From Scolanthus callimorphus (taxonomy: Eukaryota; Cnidaria; Anthozoa; Actiniaria; Edwardsiidae): DNA of 64,000 bases. How positions within the stretch are numbered: the first letter of the stretch is position 1; each line of letters starts with the position of its first letter. The position numbers and the translations under genes are program-made. This document shows positions 56,790 through 64,000 of the stretch, piece after piece. The notes beneath the pieces were generated by a model. That model was not told where the DNA came from. It saw only the letters and a program-made list of their open reading frames with translations, and made no database searches. The stretch covers positions 27,559,951 to 27,623,950 of the forward strand of contig CM066917.1 of assembly GCA_033964015.1 (NCBI GenBank), given 5' to 3'.

Positions 56790-58740
56790 TGCTCGCAGGG
56801 GAGAGGGTCTCTGGGGACATATGGGGGCCGTCGCTGATTGGGTAGATTTTGAGCGATTTTCTTATGGTGGTCGGAATAAGATTTTTGCTAGTAGATGTAG
56901 TCGAGTATAAGTTTAGAAGAATAGCTCTATTTTTATCAGCCACAAAGACCATAGTCTATTTTTGTGTTTGAGAGTTTGTCTGAACATCAATGAGTTGTCT
57001 AGAACACGTACTTGTAAATAGGCTTGGATACCAATATCATCAAGGGCACTGTTTGGCAAGAAAATTAAATGATTATGAAATTGTTTGAAACAAATATGCA
57101 ACGAGAAATGTAATCTATACTTCTGATCAATGCTACGTTCTGAAACTGAAACTACGAACTCGAAGTCCACTCGAACTCGACCCTGAACTCGAAGTCCAAC
57201 TCGAGAGTTGCCGATTCCTATCCCCTGGGGGGATCCCTAGAATTGATCGCACCGGGCGTATATGCATGTCTACTGACTGAAGTGCTTCACAAACAAGATC
57301 AAGCGTCCACTTAAAAAGGACGCGCCGCTCGTTTGAGTTTTATTCATCACATAGATTTGCTCTCAAGGGTGCGACAATGTACATGAAGGTACGAACCGAC
57401 ACACGTCGACTCCACACGACAACACCTTGTAACGCCTACTGCATGTCCAAACACAAAATAGAAAACACAAAATCAGATAGCGAAGAGTTCCCGATATAAA
57501 CCAGTGGAGTGAGTTATGAAATAATGGACACTCTGATGGAGACGAAACTGCGCTAATTTTGTGGTTCTGATGGGGTTGTTGTCCATCCAATGTTTGTTTA
57601 AACAGATTTCGCTGATCATTTACGGTAAAATATCTGTTCAGATGGTGCAATGAGAGCTGAAACTTCAGAATTTCAAGCTTTAAACTTTCGTATATAGATT
57701 CTAAGACCCCCTGGATTTTCGAATTGCAAAAAAGGTGAAATTTTACTCTTTTTGGGGATTTTTGCCGTTAAAAAGGTCACCTAAAATTTTCGGATAGAGT
57801 TTTTCCCCTGGCATTTCTCGGAAGACTTTCAATCCCTAAAATTTTCGCAACCCAAACTTTCAGCTATGAAATCCGAACAGATATCAAATTTGTAGGGATT
57901 GAAAATACCCGGTTTACAGTCATTTGTATGCTCAGCAACGACTTATAATGGCATTCTGAGCTGTTTTACGGTATTGTCTCGTATTGTCTCGGTATTGCCC
58001 CTGCATGATGAAAGTTTCATATAATTTTTCATCCGTGGGATCCTGGAACACTTATGACTGTTGTCACGTAAAACTATCGTGATCTGACTCGGTTGTTTTC
58101 AAATGTGGAGCCATCTATGATATGGGCTCTTGCCCAGACGGTGCCGCGACATCGCGACGCTTTTAGAGTGAGTTGTGTGTACAGATTCTATCAGCGCTGA
58201 TCGTCTTGCAACAATCACCAGGTAATATGAATTCCTGAGCATCCTCACGGGACCCAGGTCACATGCAATCCACAAGCACGGCGGGAAAGAGCTATAGCCT
58301 CTTTCGCAGCCGGAACCAGCCGGCGACACGCAAGTGGCAGCGAAGGAGACTAGGACGAGCTCTTCACGAAAAAATCTGTTTATAACAATAAGCGTGTGCT
58401 GTCCATTTTCAATGCGATTTGTATGACTCTACGAAACAATTAACATTGCCGAACGCCAAACTTCATTTTGGTTTCCGTCATTCATTTTGTTCTAATTCGT
58501 TTGCAATAGTGGTAAGCACCGGGGCCGGTTCCTGAAAGGTTGGATAAAGTTATCCACGGATAAAAGTTATCTGTTGTATAGGTTTTGTTCAGGATTTATC
58601 CGTTGGATAAGCGTTTATCCACTGATAAATCTTAACTGGCCTTCTAGGAACCGGTCTCTTGGGTGCCCGTGAATATTAGTATACAGTAATTCTATTTTTC
58701 TTTTTTGTTTTCCCTGTTCCTTTCTATGCTGTTCTGTTCA
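56790..58740. other. Intergenic stretch without a gene
   Basis: I see only short, composition-like open frames, a few repeats of ACTCGAAGTCCA at 57165-57205, and repeats of GTATTGTCTCG at 57970. I cannot support any exon. Confidence 0.5.
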
Positions 58741-59158
58741 CAGGGCGCCCAAGATCAATGTTCTTGCGATCTGTCCCATTAAAATGCCTTCTGGAATAAT
58801 GTTTTAAACCATAAACTAAAAACAGGCTCTAAAAAACGCCTGTTCTGTCCCGTGCTTCCTGTATCGTTAAAATGCTCTAAAAACGGTGTCAGGAACTTTA
58901 CAGGCTGTTTTACGCAGTATGGAGGAATTTTCTAGACTACAAAGAACTCCAAAGCATCACAGAGACAATATATAGAGGTAAGATTTTTTTATTTGAAAAC
59001 TTGACAATATTTCTACGTTTTTAGAGCATTTTAACGATAAGGGGGCACGGGACAGAACAGGCCGTTTTTAGAGCCTGTTTTTAGTTTATGGTTTAAAACA
59101 TATTCCAGAGGGCATTTTAACGGGACAGATTTCACAAACATTGATCTTGGGCGCCCTG
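58741..59158. mobile_element. 418-bp MITE with GGGCGCCC ends
   Basis: The ends CAGGGCGCCCAAGATCAATG and the inverse match closely. The arms continue with CCCATTAAAATGCC, AAACTAAAAACAGGC and TTAAAATGCTCTAAAAAC. The two halves are almost fully complementary around a unique middle at about 58890-59010. It has no coding capacity. Confidence 0.82.
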
Positions 59159-59159
59159 T

Positions 59160-60834
59160 TTTCTGTTCTCTTTTCTCGTCCGTTCCTCGTATTTTTCTTT
59201 TTTCTTTTCTTTTTTTTTTCAATCATTGTTTTCTTCTGTCTGGCTCAGTTCTTTTCTGTTCAGTTCTGTTCTCCTTGTCGGGTCTGTGGCAGTATTTGGG
59301 TCTAAAATGTGAGAAGAACGCATTCGTTGAGTTCTGCAAGTTTTTGGCCGGAAACCGCCATAAGTCTTGACATCGTTAATGGATAGTGACCCCGCACAAT
59401 GCCATGTTTGGCTTCAGTGCCACTCAATTCTATCCGTGTGGCATGCTGACAGCGCCGTGGAAACATCAAAATTATTTGGTGGGCCTCAGTACATTCTACT
59501 TGTAATTTTCTCAACTCAAACAGAAGTTCTATCCAAAATCGGGCCCGATTAGCTAGTGGGTAGGGCCGGGGGAGAGGACCCAGCCCTATTACGGGCCGCC
59601 TGTTTTTTAGGACCGGGACTGGACTCGGACCAGTAGGACGAAAAGAACTTATTGGTGATCCATACTAGCGTGTCTTCAGTGGCTTAGAAGAACTAGACAT
59701 GATAACCTCACTGAGTCATGTTATTATGTCTAGCTCTTATTTAATTGTAAAGACCTCCTGTTAAACTAAAAGAGACCGTATATATACAGAACTATCGAAC
59801 TGTCGGAAACGTCTGAAATTCAGGTTACCTAAAAGTCCGATGGCGCGGTTTTAGATAATAAAAATTATTTGGCCGAATCTAGCAGTATCGAAATTTCAGC
59901 ACAGGCATCTGGGTCCCCCAAGTACACAGAGTAAAAACTTACCCTAACATTCCACAAAGAAGAAGAATAAACTTCTTCTTCTTCCACAAGGACGAACTTA
60001 CCCTAACCGGACTTAGAGGTTTACTCTATACCTTTTTTTTTCATGCAAGCCACATTTTCAAGGGTATCGCAAATCTGCCCTCGTAATGCAATGCTTCAGC
60101 GGAAATGTTTTCAAATGGAAACCTCAAGCACTAATCTCAACTTTCTGGGCAGTCGAGTGCCCTGCCCTATCCTGTTGTGCCGCACGTTGCTGCTTGCTGC
60201 ATGCCCTCCCAGTTCAAAGTCGCGTGTGTTTGTATTCCGCGCGCACAGGGCTATTGACCAGACTTAAAAACACGCAATTTATTTAGACAGCCCTGTCACG
60301 AGCTCATTTGGTTTTATCTTATCTTCTGAAAGAAACAATATTGTTTGGTTTAATCGCAGATATTAACTCTTGGAATGACAACTACACACGAAAATACGCG
60401 AGGCTCCAACTATTCCCGGAGCAAAAACGTCCGGACTGCTGAACACCTCTCAAAATATTCCTGATAAATGCTGTCTTTGATTACAACGGTTGTAAAATAT
60501 ATATTTTGGTAGTTACAGAGTTAAATGAAAAGAGCAAAAAATAAAAAAAAGAATTGAAGTTGTCTGGGTAAGTGACCTTACATTTGACCCGTGATTCTGG
60601 AAAACTCCCGAGGTTCTTGATTCTGATTGGCCAATTTCACATTTGCCTCGTTATGGTGTGTGAACTAAGACGCAGTAGGGGAGGAGGTGGGCAGGCAATA
60701 TCTTCTCTCGTGTTCAGCATGTTTTGGTGGTACTTGAAGGGCGGTCTATCGCGAGCCTCAAATTTAGCTAGTGGTAGAAGGACGCGACTACAGTGTAGTA
60801 ACCGAAGTAGAGCTCCCAGATCTTTATAAATGCG
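59160..60834. other. Upstream region of the ZCCHC14-like gene
   Basis: No gene is recognised. The stretch has a pyrimidine-rich tract at 59190-59290 and a small palindrome (GAAGAAGAA/TTCTTCTTC) at 59960-59985. The last few hundred bases probably hold the promoter and 5' leader of the gene starting at 60835. Confidence 0.45.
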
Positions 60835-61767
60835 ATGATTAGTAAAGAAATAGTGGTTTCTTGGTTTAAAGGTCTGCCCGGCGACGAGAGAATCGATTTG
60901 GTTTGTCTACTTATTGACTATTGCCTTCCTTCAGAAATTCGTTTCATTGGCACATATCTGGAATCGGCAGCACAGAAAGATTATTTTGCATTCAGGACTT
61001 ATGAATCTACAGCTAACAACCCAACAGATCTCAGTTATTTATATCTTTTAGAAGAGGCGCAAGTTCGAAGAAGGCTGTGTTTATGCCTTGCTCTTTTGCA
61101 CTCGAACAATCGGCAGGCTGCCGCAGTTTTATTTGGCAATCTTAACGACTTCCATCCGTCGTGCTCGCTGGAAGGAGATGTTGTTGCAGAGCTGTCTTTA
61201 TTGTTTACAATGGCTTCTAATCACCCTGCGTTCTCGTTTCACCAAAAGCACGTTCTACGTTCGAAGCTCAAACTCCTTCGTCAAGCAGCAACAACCTCTG
61301 ATTTAAGCGAGGTAAGATTAAATATTGGCACCAGAATATTAAAGGGCAAAATGTATTATTACCAGTTTTTATTTCTTTTACATTGCAGAGTTTTGTTTTA
61401 AAAACGGTTGTATTTGTGTTCCATAAAGTATCTCATACCACTTATTCATCTAGTTATTTAGTCAGGAATTCACTTTTCTTTGTCGCTAACCGTATGATAT
61501 TATTATTTTGTTGAGTGCCCATTTGTTCTCGAACGATTTGTTTACATTTTCAGACTATTTCTGACTGCAGCACTGGGAGTTCGAACTTTTTTCCTGACAT
61601 CGAAAGGGAAAGTCCTTCTATAGAAATACCCCTGGAGAAACGTGTAACACAAAACCTCCCAAGTTGTAACGAAATCATCGAAGAAAAAACAAGGAAAAAG
61701 GAAGACATAATCACGGAGGAAACCAGACCTGTAGAAAGTCCGCCGATTCCAATAAATACTCCAAAAC
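60835..61767 (+). CDS. ZCCHC14: ZCCHC14-like protein, N-terminal part
   Basis: Two exons are visible, 60835-61311 and 61554-61767, the second ending in phase 1, so the gene runs off the right edge. The first exon matches the N-terminus of ZCCHC14/ZCCHC2: VSWFKGLPGDERIDLVCLLI, LPSEIRFIGTYLE, AAQKDYF, ANNPTDLSYL and, nearly identical to the vertebrate proteins, LLFTMASNHPAFSFHQKHVL. The second exon is a polar linker rich in Glu and Lys. In vertebrates ZCCHC14 has SAM and CCHC zinc-finger domains further on and recruits the TENT4 poly(A) polymerases for mixed tailing of RNA. Those domains are beyond the window. The start follows from the conserved length before the first motif. Confidence 0.88.
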
Positions 61768-64000
61768 GTAAGTAAAAAATGGTAGAATTGTTTCTTATAT
61801 TTTTGATAAGCTAGTATATCAAATAACGGTTCAATTAGAACTTTTGGTATCACAAAACGTAAGCTGAAAGTTAAATTCCCCTTCAATCGAACGGTTTCTC
61901 GATTTATTTGCTCCTGGCAAACGTTACACGAAAAAGTTCTCGTCCGCTGCGGTTGTTTTGGTTAGTAACGTATGCCAACGTTTTATATCTACACTTAATG
62001 CTAATAAACACTTAGTAAATATTTTTGCATCGTCCTAGAAGGGGGAAAAGCCGGTAATTTAAGCCGTGTCTGGCTAGGCTCGAAAGCTTAGGCCCTTAGG
62101 GCCCTACTCAAAGCTTTGCGATCAATAGTCTTTCATAAGCTACTATAGAACGAGGTATTTATACCGGGACGGATCAATAAGTTATGCAAATACTGATTGA
62201 ATCAGCGGCCGGTTCACACTACTTCTGCTGTCAATTTTATTTACTGTCGTATAATTTGAAAAGTGACACATTGTGGTATAAATGTTTTGTAATACTCAGC
62301 AGAATCATTAGTAGAGTGACTCCACTAAAGTATGGTAGAATTTGTATGAAACAGTGCCCTGTTAATCCCATCAAAACAAGGCAAACGTTTCACCTCCAGC
62401 AAAAATAAACAGGCTTATGTTTAGCTTCATAGTAAGATCTCTCTAGTGCTTATAAACCCCATGCTATTAAAGGCTAGTCCATTTAACAAGAATTCACGAA
62501 ATTTGGTTATTTGAGACAATTACTCTATTAATCATCAGTTAAAGTAACAATCATTTTAATGTTATCATGTCAACATGCAATTCAGGATTGCATTATTTAT
62601 TTTAAATACAGGAAAAGTAAGCCAGTGGAACTTGATAGCGTCCCCTGTGGTGTGAACTTTTTAAACTTACAACTGAAATATGCTAGAGAAAATGCCACAG
62701 TCAATAATAAACCTTTGTCTTATATAGTGTTGTAGTGTTATCCAGTCAGACGTTTGGTCATTTGCCCTCTGTCAATTTCCTTTCAAGTGGCATTCTTAGT
62801 ACAGTTCAAGTACTTTAAGGTCTTGTATTAATTATTGTATTGTATTCTTAGAGCCATTACCAAACAATTTATTCGAAATGAGTTGTGAAGAAAATATGGG
62901 ATTGTCACAGAACTCACAATACTAACACACACTCATGTTTATAAAGCTGGTTCTTATAGGATGAGTTATCCGTTAATGTAAAGCGCTTTGAGCAAGCGCT
63001 ATATAAGCAATTTATTATTATTATTATTATTAAGTGAAGTTTCAAATCAAGCCTTTATTAATCTGATTTAGCTACTCAACATTAATTATTACTCAACATT
63101 AATTTGTATTAATTATTGTATTGTATTCTTAGAGCCATTACCAAACAATTTATTCGAAATGAGTTGTGAAGAAAATATGGGGATTGTCACAGAACTCACA
63201 ATACTAACACACACTCATGTTTATAAAGCTGGTTCTTATAGGATGAGTTATCCGTTAATGTAAAGCGCTTTGAGCGATGATAAAAGCGCTATATAAGCAA
63301 TTTATTATTATTATTATTATTATTATTAAGTGAAGTTTCAAATCAAGCCTTTATTAATCTGATTTAGCTACTCAACATATTTGGTTGATAATATAATAGT
63401 GAAGGACCCCCTTGCATAAATGACCCTTTTGAATTCTGGGACTGCTATATACCTCTTGAATTCATCTTCCATGCAATGAAAGGGTCTTCAGGGACTTCAA
63501 CTCTCACGGTTTTGCCGGGAGTCTCAAAATTTTTCGCTCTGTCTCACAGGGAAAAAACAAGATGACTGCCACAAATTTACTGTATTTCTCCAGGGAGAAT
63601 TGCAGGAAATTTCGCCATTTCAGTGTGGTCCTGGGTTGATATGATTATTTGATAGGAATTGTACAGGTGTTTTTGATTGGCTTTACCTTGATTGGTATTG
63701 TTCCAATCAACACATGCCTTGGATAAAAAAAGTGGTAGACACTGTGTAAATGAGTTTGCCTTACTAAATTTGATCAGAGCCGGACCCAAATTTCATCAGT
63801 GCCAGGACTATGTGTGAAGGAAGTCCCAGAATCATTTTTATCCAAGCCATGCCAAAAATTTCTGTTGTGCAAATGGGGCTTTAAAGTTTGGAACCGACCG
63901 TTATAAAGGAAATACTGGTAACAAGGGGGTTACTAAAGTGTGGTGCAATGTGGTTGCTAAGCAACCAGAACAGGTGCAAGTACCAAAGGTGGTGGTAATG
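61768..64000. other. Intron 2 of the ZCCHC14-like gene, to the window edge
   Basis: No further exon is recognised. It contains GGCCGGTTCACACTAC near 62212 (similar in opening to other elements here) and the duplicated retroelement-like tail at 62824-63378. Confidence 0.5.
62824..63378 (+). repeat. Tandem duplication of a retroelement-like tail
   Basis: Two copies of about 260-275 bp (62824-63080 and 63105-63378, offset 281) start TGTATTAATTATTGTATTGT and end ATTTAGCTACTCAACAT. Each includes GTAAAGCGCTTTGAGC, AAGCGCTATATAAGCAATTT and a TTATTATT tail of the kind that ends many LINEs and SINEs. Copy 1 lacks eight bases of copy 2, and the TTA runs differ in length. Confidence 0.8.

Noticed and set aside
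57165..57215. Possible regulatory repeat ACTCGAAGTCCA
   Set aside because: Only about three imperfect copies; too little to distinguish from chance local duplication.
60043..60286. Two overlapping 66-74 codon frames upstream of the ZCCHC14-like gene
   Set aside because: No homology, no splice sites of matching phase, and no recognisable motif.

Overview
The window is nuclear DNA of an animal. It holds intron-rich genes with GT-AG splicing, AT-rich introns, many short inverted-repeat transposons, and orthologues of TMEM161, an ionotropic glutamate receptor, RSPH1 and ZCCHC14. Repeat style and gene set suggest an anthozoan cnidarian, probably a stony coral; that placement is inference.

Layout. 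1-5.5 kb: no gene seen. 5.57-38.97 kb (+): a 12-exon TMEM161 gene, coding sequence equal to 487 codons. Its tenth intron is enlarged to 25.7 kb by one insertion at 12437-36653. This is a 24,217-bp CACTA/EnSpm-type DNA transposon with perfect 34-bp terminal inverted repeats beginning CACTGG, an exact 3-bp target duplication (AAG) and two mirror-image subterminal repeat arrays. 39.8-45.75 kb (-): a five-exon ionotropic glutamate receptor, tail to tail with TMEM161, with TATGG-type arrays in two introns. 46.5-52.6 kb (-): four-exon RSPH1, a cilium radial-spoke protein with MORN repeats. 52.6-60.8 kb: no gene, many small palindromic elements. 60.8 kb to the edge (+): the first two exons of a ZCCHC14-like gene.

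The transposon is the main discovery. From left to right it carries a 44-bp subterminal array, a protein kinase gene (+), a three-exon CMC/CACTA-type transposase (-), a nested 612-bp MITE, a 12-exon gene for a protein with a SAM-like domain (+), and a 33-bp subterminal array. Both arrays share a TGTGTAAA core in opposite orientation, as expected for transposase-binding sites. Kinase and transposase converge; transposase and SAM-like gene diverge.

At least nine single-base frame breaks interrupt otherwise clean exons in five of the six gene models, host and transposon alike. Several lie in homopolymers. I read most of them as consensus errors of a long-read assembly, not as gene death.
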